Part shown: in pieces, positions 9,330 through 17,396 of the stretch
How the letters are laid out: the number at the start of each line of letters is the position of its first letter
How positions within the stretch are numbered: the first letter of the stretch is position 1
Source of the DNA: Sutcliffiella cohnii
GTDB taxonomy: Bacteria > Bacillota > Bacilli > Bacillales > Bacillaceae_I
Direction: 5' to 3'
Assembly (NCBI RefSeq): GCF_002250055.1
Contig: NZ_CP018866.1
Span: 1,666,501-1,730,500, forward strand
DNA: 64,000 nucleotides
Program-made: the position numbers and the translations under genes
The notes under the pieces: model-generated
Database searches by the model: none
What the model was told of the DNA's origin: nothing
The model's input: only the letters and a program-made list of their open reading frames with translations

Positions 9330-9360
9330 TTGACTATATAGTTACTATATACTTTACGAT
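9330..9360 (+). promoter_or_regulatory. MerR-type promoter with 19-bp spacer for the MFS gene
   Basis: TTGACT (9330-9335), a 19-base spacer (9336-9354) and TACGAT (9355-9360). The spacer holds a dyad of CTATATAG and CTATATA around TTA. Overlong spacers with a central dyad are the classic target of MerR activators, which twist the DNA to align the -35 and -10 boxes. Confidence 0.7.
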
Positions 9361-9416
9361 ATATGAAGTAAATAAAGAATCACATCACGTTCACTCAGGT
9401 GAGGAGTTTGAGAAAG

Positions 9417-10610
9417 ATGAAAAGTTATAAAGTTACATTAGGATTATTATTATTGAATTTATTTATAGCCTTTTTAGGGATTGGTCTCGTTATTCCTGTT
9501 TTACCAACGCTTATGAGAGAATTGGGTGTTACTGGGACTACTGTAGGTTATTTAACAGCTGCGTTTGCGTTAGCGCAATTAATTGTATCTCCGTTTGCTG
9601 GTAGGGCGGCAGATAAATTTGGTCGAAAAATAATGATAGTACTCGGCCTTTTTATTTTCGGAATTTCTGAGTTTTTATTCGGGATTGGGAAAGGTATCGA
9701 AATTTTATTCGTTTCTCGTATTTTAGGTGGAGTTAGTGCGGCCTTTATTATGCCGGCTGTTACAGCGTATATAGCAGATATAACCACTTTGGAAACTCGT
9801 CCTAAAGCACTCGGTTATATGTCGGCAGCGATTAGTACTGGGTTTATTATTGGACCAGGGATTGGCGGATTTTTAGCTGAATTTGGAACGCGGGTACCGT
9901 TCTTTTTCGCAGGGGCATTTGGTACGATTGCGGCCATTCTTTCGATAATTTTATTATCTGAACCTGTCCGCAAAAAGATTGATGCGCCACAAGCTTTAGA
10001 AACTAAAGGTGGGTTTAAACGTATTTTAGCGCCACAATACTTTATCGCATTTATTTTAATTTTCATCGCTTCCTTTGGATTGGCAGCTTTTGAATCGTTT
10101 TTTAGTCTATTTGTCGATCATAAGTTTCAATTTACACCAGGGGATATCGCAATTATTATTACTGGCGGAGCTATTTTTGGAGCAGCTGCACAAATACTAC
10201 TCTTTGACCGGTTAACAAAAATTTGGGGTGAAATAAAACTCATTCGCTACAGTTTAATCCTGTCAGCAGTCCTCGTGTATTTAATGACTGTTGTACATTC
10301 TTATTTTGCTATTTTACTCGTTACATTCATTGTCTTCGTTGGCTTTGATTTATTTCGCCCAGCAGTTACGTCCTATTTATCTAATATTGCAGGGGACGAC
10401 CAAGGCTTTGTTGGTGGTATGAACTCTACGTTTACTAGTTTAGCAAATATTACGGGCCCGATAATCGGTGGTATGCTTTTTGATATAGATGTTAACTATC
10501 CTTATTATTTTGCAGCAGTAATATTGGCTATTGGAATTGGTATTACGATAATTTGGAAGAAGCCAGGTTTGGATGCTCCTAAAGAGGCGAAGGCTAGTAT
10601 AGTTAATTAA
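9417..10610 (+). CDS. MFS multidrug efflux transporter
   Basis: About 397 residues with 12 predicted membrane helices. Motif A-like GRAADKFGRK (after helix 2) and the motif C-like GPGIGGFLAE (helix 5) mark the drug/proton antiporter DHA1 group (Bmr/NorA/TetA-like). It sits across from the MerR regulator and behind a MerR-type promoter. ATG 9417 follows GAGGAG at 10 bases; GTG 9399 and TTG 9408 are in-frame alternatives. Substrates cannot be told. Confidence 0.88.
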   Translation: MKSYKVTLGLLLLNLFIAFLGIGLVIPVLPTLMRELGVTGTTVGYLTAAFALAQLIVSPFAGRAADKFGRKIMIVLGLFIFGISEFLFGIGKGIEILFVSRILGGVSAAFIMPAVTAYIADITTLETRPKALGYMSAAISTGFIIGPGIGGFLAEFGTRVPFFFAGAFGTIAAILSIILLSEPVRKKIDAPQALETKGGFKRILAPQYFIAFILIFIASFGLAAFESFFSLFVDHKFQFTPGDIAIIITGGAIFGAAAQILLFDRLTKIWGEIKLIRYSLILSAVLVYLMTVVHSYFAILLVTFIVFVGFDLFRPAVTSYLSNIAGDDQGFVGGMNSTFTSLANITGPIIGGMLFDIDVNYPYYFAAVILAIGIGITIIWKKPGLDAPKEAKASIVN

Positions 10611-10614
10611 AGAT

Positions 10615-10690
10615 GGACTATGAGGGTGGATGAGGGAGTGAATGTATTCCTTGTTCATCCTTTTTTTGTTGGATGCGAAACCCTCCGTCT
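10615..10690. repeat. Degenerate palindromic repeat, copy 4
   Basis: GGTGGATGAGGGAGTGAATG, TTCCTTGTTCATCC, TTTTTTTGTTGGATGCGAAA and CCCTCCGTC follow the order of the repeat family but with many changes. It lies between the convergent MFS and Lon-like genes and may serve as a two-way terminator. Confidence 0.45.
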
Positions 10691-10739
10691 CAAAGCTAAT
10701 CATTTCTTTGTCCATCGAGTTTTATGTGTAAATGATCCA

Positions 10740-11624
10740 CTACTTATTTACGTTTTCAATCACTTTTATCGCCTCGTTAATGGTTTTTACTCCGCTTATA
10801 TGGATAGTGAGTCCAAGTGCTTCTTTCGCTTCGTTTGCTTCTGCAAGATTTGCATGTGGAACGATTATATGAGCATATCCATGTTCGTTTGCCACTTGGA
10901 TTTTTTCCTTAATTGCTCCAACCCATTGTACTTTACCAGTTTTCGTGATAGCTCCTGTTACACCTATAGGGAAATTATTTTGTACGTCTCCTTGATGAAT
11001 CATACCAGACAAGACTAAAGCGAGACCTGCACTATCTCCAGAAGAGTCTTCGCGGCTTAAAAACTCTGCTACTGATGGATTATTTGTATTTATGTAAGTC
11101 GAAACGTACTCGGCCATTTTGTCAAAGTCACGTCGATTCAAACCTAGCAATCTAAATATTTCTTTGTTTTTTGATGTATAACGTTTGAAATTAGTAGTTT
11201 CCATAATCTCGTAAAAAAATTTCACTCCGTTATAAGTAAACATTTTTCGAACCTCTTGTTCGTTTTTGACATTAGTGATTTGAGCAAGATTTATAGATAA
11301 AATAAATATGCCTGTTTCCTCAATTACTTCTTCAGGTTCAGAATAACTCGTTACTAAATATTGGACGTCATCTATAAGAATAGTAGGTAACTCATAAGCT
11401 AGTAATAAAAGAGACAAAAGTGTAGGGATTACAAATGCACGCTTAGGAATATTTGTTTTCTTTATAAGAAATGTAAAAATAAACAAAAGTATACTCATGA
11501 AAAACAGTGAAGTGACAAACTGAACACCTGAGCTGTAACCGAAAAGATAATAATATAGTTCTGTTAAATAGACGAAAGTCATCGTTAAAAAAGGGATGGT
11601 TACCATTTTTTCATTCTTGTTCAT
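10740..11624 (-). CDS. Membrane-anchored Lon-like (S16) protease domain protein
   Basis: 294 residues. Three or four hydrophobic segments occupy residues ~8-85, then a soluble C-terminal part ends in a Lon proteolytic domain. The serine nucleophile sits in SSGDSAGLALVLSG and the general-base lysine in TKTGKVQWVGAIKEKIQVA, the Ser-Lys dyad of family S16. There is no AAA+ ATPase and no PDZ domain, unlike Lon and YlbL. ATG follows AGAGGTTG. It probably cleaves unfolded or signal-related proteins near the membrane; target unknown. Confidence 0.82.
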   Translation of the reverse strand: MNKNEKMVTIPFLTMTFVYLTELYYYLFGYSSGVQFVTSLFFMSILLFIFTFLIKKTNIPKRAFVIPTLLSLLLLAYELPTILIDDVQYLVTSYSEPEEVIEETGIFILSINLAQITNVKNEQEVRKMFTYNGVKFFYEIMETTNFKRYTSKNKEIFRLLGLNRRDFDKMAEYVSTYINTNNPSVAEFLSREDSSGDSAGLALVLSGMIHQGDVQNNFPIGVTGAITKTGKVQWVGAIKEKIQVANEHGYAHIIVPHANLAEANEAKEALGLTIHISGVKTINEAIKVIENVNK

Positions 11625-11865
11625 TGTTCAACCTCTTTATCATTTGGTTTATTTTGTAAAAACAAACACTGCTATTAAATTATATAGTTTGGCGAGAGGC
11701 AATAAAAGGAATATTTCTATTTATCTAAAAAATATTTTAAAAATTAGTTAACTACTTGTTATGAAAATGGAGGTAGGGAACTGAAAAACAATTTCTGTCG
11801 AAGAAGGATTACATGCTTTTAGGTTGAATGTAAATATGGATAATGAAAGTAAGGAGAAAGAAAAG

Positions 11866-12737
11866 ATGAGTAATTTAGAAAAGTTAGTTTTAAACAAGTA
11901 TGCCGAATATTCTTCAATTTTGACCTATGTCGCAGGTCAAGTAACACAAGATGGAGCATTACTTTTAATAGAAACCGCTGAAAGTGAGTTAGATTTTTTT
12001 GAACGTCCAGTGAAAAAGCGCGATTGGACAATCCGAATCATTAAAGAGGACGGAATCGACACGATTGTTTTAAAGAAAGTTCCACTCATCCCAACACATG
12101 TAGACATATTTTCTGATGGATCGCTGTTAATTGTACAGGGGCGATGCTTAAAAGAAGATAATTATATTGAAAGAAATGCAAGAAGGTATAATCCAAACGG
12201 ACAATTAATCGACGCGTTTACTCTCGGTGACGGTATTAACGATGTTCAAATTGACAATAACGATACCATTTGGGTTAGTTATTTTGACGAAGGTATTTTC
12301 GGAAACTTCGGTTGGGATGAGCCGATAGGAAGTGATGGTGTTATTGCTTTTTCGATTACAGGGGAGAAGCTGTGGGGAGCAGGAGATTACGGGATAATAG
12401 ACTGTTATGCGTTGAATGTTGCTAATTCGAAAGAGGTTTATTTTTATTATTATGATGATTTTCACCTTGTTTGTCTTGATGAGATGAAGGAGTCTGCCCG
12501 CTACCATGTGAGGGGACCCGACACACTTCAGCAATTTATTTTTAGCCAATCCGATCTAATTGGACTAATTGACATGTATACATTGAAACGATTTCGTCTC
12601 CAAGTTCGTTCTTAAAACCGACAGAAAAGATACAGATTGTTGATGAAAAGGGGAAGCGTATTATAGGTCCAATTTTTATGAGAGGAACGTTCTTATTTGC
12701 GTATGGTAAGGATGGAATATATGGGAGGAAGTTTTGA
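11866..12737 (+). pseudogene. Hypothetical soluble protein, frameshifted near 12590
   Basis: Start ATG 11866 lies 9 bases after AAGGAG. The first frame runs to a TAA at 12613-12615, but the -1 frame from about 12572 continues in good coding style (LKPTEKIQIVDEKGKR, MRGTFLFAYGKDGIYG) to TGA 12735-12737, overlapping the next start by 4 bases. So one gene of about 290 residues seems broken by a one-base indel between 12572 and 12615, or misread there. Repeated strand-like units (DGSLLIVQGR, NDTIWVSYFDEG) suggest a beta-propeller-like fold. Function unknown. Confidence 0.65.
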
Positions 12738-13168
12738 ATAATAGGATGATAGAAAAGATTCGAAATTTAATTGTGTTTATGGTTATAACTATTTTACTAG
12801 TGGGCTGTCAGCCAAACGAAAACATTGTTATACCAGATATATCTGTCAATGATGAAGAGATTTCGTACATTATCCACAAAAATTATAATAATGTTTCTAA
12901 CCCTGATGCACCTCCACCTTTTCATCATGAAATAGAACCTATAAAAGTAGCACCTAACACAAGAGTTGATGTAGTTTACGTTGATGAAGAACCAAATCAT
13001 TTAGGGTGGAAGCAATGGCATGGTGAGGTGTTAATTGTGGATGAAGATTTCGTAGGCGACCATTTTTTTGCTCCGAGTAGAGAGGGAATCTACATATACA
13101 GTATAGAATCACGGTGGACTTGGAAAGAGGATATTGCAGCAGTGTTTATTTTGCAGGTGGAAAACTAA
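12734..13168 (+). CDS. Putative lipoprotein
   Basis: 144 residues from TTG 12734, five bases after GGGAGGAA and overlapping the stop of the previous reading frame by 4 bases (TTGA), which suggests translational coupling. Signal peptide with hydrophobic core LIVFMVITILL and lipobox LVGC, so Cys ~24 should be lipidated and the protein anchored to the outer membrane face. Contains an acidic domain with a Pro-rich DAPPPFHHEIEP stretch. No recognised family. Confidence 0.75.
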   Translation: MNNRMIEKIRNLIVFMVITILLVGCQPNENIVIPDISVNDEEISYIIHKNYNNVSNPDAPPPFHHEIEPIKVAPNTRVDVVYVDEEPNHLGWKQWHGEVLIVDEDFVGDHFFAPSREGIYIYSIESRWTWKEDIAAVFILQVEN

Positions 13169-13180
13169 ATTGGTAAAGGC

Positions 13181-13272
13181 GGATGGACATTGGGGCAGGT
13201 TCCTTGTCCATCCATTTTTTGGTGGGACGCGGAACCTGTCCCTCCGTCCACGGTATCTGTCCCGCAGTCCAC
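13181..13272. repeat. GGACAGGTTCC-type palindromic repeat, copy 5 (longest)
   Basis: Full copy: GGATGGACATTGGGGCAGG, TTCCTTGTCCATCCATTTTT, GGTGGGACGCGGAACCTGTC, CCTCCGTCCACGG, then an extra TATCTGTCCCGCAGTCCAC tail also seen in copy 7. It separates the lipoprotein gene from a convergent methyltransferase gene. Confidence 0.85.
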
Positions 13273-13275
13273 ATT

Positions 13276-14010
13276 TCATTTCTTCGTACAAGAAAAAGCT
13301 AAAACAATTGGTATTCTTTGTCTTCTAAGGAACTCTTCCTCATTGGAGAAATTCTCGCGTTTTGGTGTTCCTTCGCGTAAATCTACTATTGTAAATCCAG
13401 AGCTTGTGAGTGCTTTGAAATAATGTTCGATTGTTCGGTGGTATTTTACAACGATTTGTTCCATCCAAGGTTCTTTTCTTTCGCCTTCGAGAAAATAGTC
13501 ATCCACAATCCAATTTCCCCGTTTATCCCCAGATTGTTTACTAATAAATGAAGAAGTAGTAAGGGGATGTTGCACACTGAAAATGAATGAGCCATTATCT
13601 TTTAATGTTTTATGTATGTTTTGGAACAGCGTTTTAATATTAGAAACATAGTGTATGGAAAAACGAGAGGTGACGATGTCAAATGTTTCTGTAGGGTATT
13701 TGTAGGTTTCCATAGAATCGTGGTGTATTTCCCCATTATCACTAGGAACATTAAATTTTGCTAATGCAACCATCTGTTCAGAACCTTCTACTCCAGTGTA
13801 ATATGCAACACCTTGACTAAGTAATTCTTCCCCAAACGCGGCGTCTCCACAACCTAAGTCTAATAGCTTTTTGTTACGAAAATCACCGAGGAGTTCATAA
13901 ATAATCGGACCTTCAATAGCATTATTGGGACTATCTTTTCTACTCCGCCTTTTCATATAATTAGACAAAAAATCCTCCTGATCATACACGGTTGAACCTT
14001 TATATTCCAT
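13276..14010 (-). CDS. Class I SAM-dependent methyltransferase
   Basis: About 244 residues. Motif I LLDLGCGDAAFGEELLSQG (~residues 47-65) and post-I TGVEGSEQM show the S-adenosylmethionine pocket; FSVQHPLTTSSF and the C-terminal YFKALTSSGFTIVDLREG resemble the methyltransferase at 1885. ATG 14010 lies 8 bases after AAGGGG; ATG 14013 and TTG 14028 are in frame. The methyl acceptor is unknown. It may be cotranscribed with the GyrI-like gene upstream on the same strand (45-base gap). Confidence 0.85.
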   Translation of the reverse strand: MEYKGSTVYDQEDFLSNYMKRRSRKDSPNNAIEGPIIYELLGDFRNKKLLDLGCGDAAFGEELLSQGVAYYTGVEGSEQMVALAKFNVPSDNGEIHHDSMETYKYPTETFDIVTSRFSIHYVSNIKTLFQNIHKTLKDNGSFIFSVQHPLTTSSFISKQSGDKRGNWIVDDYFLEGERKEPWMEQIVVKYHRTIEHYFKALTSSGFTIVDLREGTPKRENFSNEEEFLRRQRIPIVLAFSCTKK

Positions 14011-14054
14011 CATATTAGCCCCTTCCAAAGAGTGAATGTACCGGTTTTCGTAAC

Positions 14055-14663
14055 TTATATTTTCTCAATATCCACGGAAACAACAGTTTTACTATTATGA
14101 GCGGGATAACAGCCCATCGCGGGTAGTAAGTAAATTGCTCGCCACGGTTGAGTAGGTCGGTACCCTAGTTCACTTAGATCACTTTTCATAGATTCAAAGA
14201 CATCTTCGGCATCTTTATAGTGGCCAACATGTAACTTTTGTGCACATAGAGTCGGTGGGCGTTTTACAAAAGAAATAGTAGGTAATTCTACTCGTAAAGT
14301 CTTTTCTACTTTATTTAATGCTCGATCATACATATCTTCAGTTGCACGATCTGAAACTAGCATCATTTGATCAACTAACCACTTGTCGTCATTTGTTTTT
14401 TCATGCCAAATAATTTCCGGTGGCATCAGTTTAAATTTGTATTCTAATTCATTTTTCGTAATTTGTTTTATTTGATTGACCACTTTCCAAGCTAACCACT
14501 TCTCATCTATTGGTTCCGGCCTACCGTCCCAATTCGTGTTAAAGGAAGTAACCATTCGTTGCGATACGTAAGTTAATTCTGGAAGTTCTAATATCACTAA
14601 TTTTTCTGTTTTAGGTAAATAAATCTCAGGGTGCTTTTTTCGATAATCATGTGTTTTTAACAT
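14055..14663 (-). CDS. GyrI-like small-molecule-binding domain protein
   Basis: About 202 residues from ATG 14663. From memory it aligns along its whole length with the ~200-residue GyrI-like family: opening DYRKKHPEIYLPKTEK, middle YKFKLMPPEIIWHEK, and LHVGHYKDAEDVFESMKSDL near the C-terminus. These domains bind amphipathic small molecules or act as cyclopropanoid hydrolases. The reading frame is open to ATG 14720, but the family alignment begins at 14663, so the longer start is unlikely. Usually solitary; role here unknown. Confidence 0.7.
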   Translation of the reverse strand: MLKTHDYRKKHPEIYLPKTEKLVILELPELTYVSQRMVTSFNTNWDGRPEPIDEKWLAWKVVNQIKQITKNELEYKFKLMPPEIIWHEKTNDDKWLVDQMMLVSDRATEDMYDRALNKVEKTLRVELPTISFVKRPPTLCAQKLHVGHYKDAEDVFESMKSDLSELGYRPTQPWRAIYLLPAMGCYPAHNSKTVVSVDIEKI

Positions 14664-14754
14664 GTAACTTCCCACACTCCCCAATTGATAGACTAAAAGA
14701 TTTTTAGAAAAAACCTCCATATTTTTCTAGTTTTTATTATAATGAATAACATAG

Positions 14755-14820
14755 GTGTGGACAAGGGGTTCCTTGTCCATAGATTTTTTGGTGGGACGCG
14801 GGACCTGTCCCTCCGTCCAC
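14755..14820. repeat. GGACAGGTTCC-type palindromic repeat, copy 6
   Basis: GTGTGGACAAGGGGTTCC, TTGTCCATAGATTTTTTGG, TGGGACGCGGGACCTGTCCC and TCCGTCCAC. The copy ends 15 bases before the start codon of the next gene, so it forms most of that gene's 5' leader. Confidence 0.85.
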
Positions 14821-14835
14821 AAGGGGGTTTAAATC

Positions 14836-15234
14836 GTGAAGAAGTTTTATGTTGCATCTAGTTTTGGAAATATGGAGATGGTTCGTTATGTTAGTAATGA
14901 ATTTATTCGTAGGGGTTATGTTCAAACTTATGATTGGACGAAGAATGAAAGAGCTTCAACTACGGAAGATTTAAAAAGAATCGGCGAAGAGGAAAAAAAT
15001 GCTGTAATGGATGCTGATTTTGTTATCGTTTTATTGCCAGCAGGAAAGGGAAGTCATATAGAATTTGGGATTGCGTTAGGACAAGGAAAAAGAATATATT
15101 TGTACTCACAAGACGGCGAAGTGAATAATTTTGAGACAACGAGTACGTTTTATCATGTACCTGAAGTTGAAATCTGTATTGGGACGGTTGAAGAGTTAGT
15201 AGAAACTGTAACGAAAGAGTTTAGTGTTCGATAA
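14836..15234 (+). CDS. Nucleoside 2-deoxyribosyltransferase-like protein
   Basis: 132 residues, GTG start after AAGGGGG. Reads MKKFYVASSFGNMEMVRYVS, then DADFVIVLLPAGKGSHIEFG and IALGQGKRIYLYS. This matches the nucleoside 2-deoxyribosyltransferase fold, in which the Glu of the GSHIEFG loop is the nucleophile that attacks the deoxyribose. Members transfer deoxyribose between bases or hydrolyse deoxynucleotides. Small cytoplasmic enzyme; substrate not determinable. Its leader contains repeat copy 6. Confidence 0.78.
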   Translation: MKKFYVASSFGNMEMVRYVSNEFIRRGYVQTYDWTKNERASTTEDLKRIGEEEKNAVMDADFVIVLLPAGKGSHIEFGIALGQGKRIYLYSQDGEVNNFETTSTFYHVPEVEICIGTVEELVETVTKEFSVR

Positions 15235-15288
15235 TAAAAAAGGGATGATAGGATAAGAATCAATACTAGGAAACGTAAGGTGAATGGA

Positions 15289-15792
15289 ATGAAATTGAAC
15301 AAGGAAAGAATTATTAATATATTAGTTTTTCTAAGTTTTATAATTTATGCTTTTAACGTATTAAAAGAAACAACCGGACATTTACATATTCCACCTTTAA
15401 CGGAGAGTTATTGGAGCTGGGAATATAATATTCAATTAGTACCATTCTTCTTTGTTGGGGATCTTATTAACCAATATAATAGTAGCGGTTTTAATTGGTA
15501 TTTTTGGAATGCAGTTAAATTGTCATTTTATAATATTCTTCTACTATTACCATTAGGAGTATATCTCTCCATCTATAAGGTTAGTAGTATGAAGCGAGCA
15601 ACATTCATTATTTTCCTAGTTAGTTTTGCTATAGAATTGATGCAAATGCTGTTAAGTTATTTTGGATACATATTCCCACGCAGTTTTAATGTCGATGATT
15701 TAATCTTAAATACTCTCGGAGGGGTCGTCGGGTATTTTACTTTTGAGCAAATCAAAAAGTTCTTTTATAAAATAAGAGGCAGGGAAGGATGA
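15289..15792 (+). CDS. VanZ family membrane protein
   Basis: About 167 residues with four or five membrane helices. The pattern WSWEYNIQLVPFFFVGDLIN near residue 45, AIELMQMLLSYFGYIFPRSF and NVDDLILNTLGGVVGY is that of VanZ-like proteins, which carry the conserved E..Q and D.D..N.LG motifs. Family members can raise teicoplanin resistance, but most are uncharacterised. ATG 15289 has AAGGTGA six bases upstream; GTG 15280 is an in-frame alternative. Confidence 0.82.
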   Translation: MKLNKERIINILVFLSFIIYAFNVLKETTGHLHIPPLTESYWSWEYNIQLVPFFFVGDLINQYNSSGFNWYFWNAVKLSFYNILLLLPLGVYLSIYKVSSMKRATFIIFLVSFAIELMQMLLSYFGYIFPRSFNVDDLILNTLGGVVGYFTFEQIKKFFYKIRGREG

Positions 15793-15804
15793 CCTGCCTT
15801 TTCC

Positions 15805-15930
15805 TTATTTCCGTTTTTGACTTTTCAACTTGTTCATTTCAAGCTCAGCAGCGTATTCTTCTTGAGTTTTTCCTTGTTTTTGACTTTCAGATTCGATTTT
15901 TCTGAACTTATTATCGTTGCGATTAGGCAT
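15805..15930 (-). CDS. Small hydrophilic protein, 41 aa
   Basis: Starts at ATG 15930 with a near-perfect ribosome site AAAGGAGGTG seven bases upstream; a longer frame to 16008 has no such site. The sequence (MPNRNDNKFRKIESESQKQG, ending in KLKSQKRK) is charged with no membrane segment. It looks like the short spore-related or stress peptides common in Bacillaceae, but I do not recognise the family. The ribosome site is the main reason to believe it. Confidence 0.6.
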   Translation of the reverse strand: MPNRNDNKFRKIESESQKQGKTQEEYAAELEMNKLKSQKRK

Positions 15931-16038
15931 GTGAACACCTCCTTTGAACAGAAGTATTTTACACAATATCTTAAAAATTATTCGGTTATTCTCACTTAGG
16001 AAATTCAATAAAGTCCTTTTATATAGGAGGAGGTTATA

Positions 16039-16218
16039 ATGTTTTTACTTCATTTCGTATTGGCGATTGTAGGAATGGTACTGTTAGTAGTGGTCCTAAT
16101 CTATTTTATGACTGATATTTTACGAGCTAAGAAAAATGGTTTTTCGATGTTTATTTTAGTCATAATCGTTTTCTTTTTAGTACTGATATTATTGCAGGGT
16201 ATAAATTTTATAAAGTAA
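16039..16218 (+). CDS. Small membrane protein, 59 aa
   Basis: ATG 16039 lies seven bases after AGGAGGAGG, an excellent ribosome site. Two hydrophobic helices (residues ~4-24 and ~36-52, FSMFILVIIVFFLVLILLQG) flank a short basic loop (DILRAKKNG). Likely an integral membrane hairpin. No family recognised. Confidence 0.62.
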   Translation: MFLLHFVLAIVGMVLLVVVLIYFMTDILRAKKNGFSMFILVIIVFFLVLILLQGINFIK

Positions 16219-16219
16219 C

Positions 16220-16291
16220 AATGGATTGCTTTCCATTTTATGGTGGGACGCGGAACCTGTCCCTCCGTCCACGGTATGTGTCCCTGTGTCC
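16220..16291. repeat. GGACAGGTTCC-type palindromic repeat, copy 7
   Basis: Right half is nearly identical to copy 5: GGTGGGACGCGGAACCTGTC, CCTCCGTCCACGGTAT and GTGTCCCTGTGTCCC. The left half is degenerate (ATGGATTGCTTTCCATTTT). It starts one base after the stop of the 59-residue membrane protein. No further copy occurs to the right in this window. Confidence 0.8.
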
Positions 16292-16351
16292 CATGGTGTT
16301 TCGTGTGGTTGTTTGTGGTATAATGGATAAAACCGTAGATTGGAGATTATG

Positions 16352-16636
16352 ATGCTAGCTAAACTAAAAAAAGTGAAGTTTGACAAGTCGGGTAAAAATC
16401 CAAATTATAAGGCTCTTTTATTATGTCCAGAAGGTAAACAGCTGTATATTCGTTTCGATTACACATACGCAACTAAAACGTATTGGCCATTAGAAGTAAA
16501 TTATGCAGGGAAGGCAATGGACGCGAAATTAGCATGGTATTCTAGAAAAGTCGAAAAGACTACGGTACATGGATTTTTAGAAGAAATCGCAGACAAAGTT
16601 AATAAAAAGTATGGATTTGAAATGAAAGAACATTAA
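16352..16636 (+). CDS. Hypothetical protein, about 94 aa
   Basis: Starts at ATG 16352 (or 16349), shortly after TTGGAG. Basic, soluble protein: KLKKVKFDKSGKNPNYKALL, then LYIRFDYTYATKTYWPLEVN and a C-terminal helix EEIADKVNKKYGFEMK. The alternating hydrophobic strands suggest a small beta-rich fold. I do not recognise the family. A GCGTGGACC/GGTTCACGC terminator follows. Confidence 0.55.
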   Translation: MLAKLKKVKFDKSGKNPNYKALLLCPEGKQLYIRFDYTYATKTYWPLEVNYAGKAMDAKLAWYSRKVEKTTVHGFLEEIADKVNKKYGFEMKEH

Positions 16637-16660
16637 ATTATAAGTTATCACTATATTTTT

Positions 16661-16695
16661 AGCGTGGACCAAGATAAAGGTTCACGCTTTATTTA
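16661..16695 (+). terminator. Intrinsic terminator
   Basis: AGCGTGGACC (16661-16670) pairs with GGTTCACGCT (16679-16688), followed by TTATTTATTG. Confidence 0.7.
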
Positions 16696-16764
16696 TTGTT
16701 TAAGAATAAATTTACGTTTTAAGAAAATACTCCATATTGTAAACTCAGTTGGAGGAGCATGCAA

Positions 16765-17280
16765 ATGTATAAAATATTCTTTATTTCTATTAGTTTGTTC
16801 ATTTTGATTCATATACAACCTCAAGAAATTAAGGCTGGGGAGCTTCCAGAGCTGTCAGTGGAGTGTATAAAAAAGATGGAAGAACGAGATGAACAATTTA
16901 CACGTCTAATTATGCAAGATATTATTTCAAGTTTTCAGCTAGATATTGATGAACATGCGTATATCGAAGTATCCTTTCGAGAATTAGAAGCAGCTAAAAT
17001 GATATATAACGGTAAAGAAAAAGATGATTACTACGATTCGCTAAAAAAGCAATTTATAGTGAGATCCCGCGGAGAACCAAGATTGTTTATAAGGCCTCAG
17101 GAGGCATATTTTTTATATAAGGAACCGAATAATACGGATGTTATGATTCATTTGCAACTCATTGGCACCACATGGGAAGAAGTAGATCAAAAAAAGAAAA
17201 AAGGTAATAATATTGAATATAAGCTACTCACATGCGAGAAAGAGTATATAGAAAAGAAGAAAAAATATTATCAAAATTAG
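16765..17280 (+). CDS. Secreted hypothetical protein
   Basis: About 171 residues. ATG 16765 is nine bases after GGAGG; ATG 16759 is only three bases away. A signal peptide (MYKIFFISISLFILIHIQPQ, cleavage likely near IKAG) precedes a charged domain with two Cys (VECIKK and LLTCEKEY) about 130 residues apart that could form a disulfide. The C-terminus is lysine-rich. No recognised family. Flanked by terminators, so probably transcribed alone. Confidence 0.6.
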   Translation: MYKIFFISISLFILIHIQPQEIKAGELPELSVECIKKMEERDEQFTRLIMQDIISSFQLDIDEHAYIEVSFRELEAAKMIYNGKEKDDYYDSLKKQFIVRSRGEPRLFIRPQEAYFLYKEPNNTDVMIHLQLIGTTWEEVDQKKKKGNNIEYKLLTCEKEYIEKKKKYYQN

Positions 17281-17281
17281 A

Positions 17282-17312
17282 GCGCTGTGAAGTTTTTTTT
17301 ACAGCGTTTTAT
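17282..17312 (+). terminator. Intrinsic terminator
   Basis: CGCTGT pairs with ACAGCG around a T-rich loop, followed by TTTTATATTT, directly after the stop of the secreted protein gene. Confidence 0.55.
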
Positions 17313-17332
17313 ATTTATCTTATAAAAAGAAT

Positions 17333-17379
17333 TTGACTTCGTAATGATGTTTATAATAAAATTTGGTTGGTTGACCAAC
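17333..17379 (+). promoter_or_regulatory. Promoter and probable TetR operator
   Basis: TTGACT (17333-17338), 18-base spacer, TAAAAT (17357-17362). Directly downstream, GTTGGT-TG-ACCAAC (17366-17379) is a perfect 6-bp dyad that would overlap the start point. The position suits autorepression by the TetR protein encoded next. Confidence 0.6.
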
Positions 17380-17396
17380 TAAATAGGAGTGTAGAT

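Noticed and set aside
13109..13423. Overlapping short frames reading RFLVHPFFGGTRNLS and similar
   Set aside because: They are translations of the palindromic repeat, and such peptides recur at other copies.
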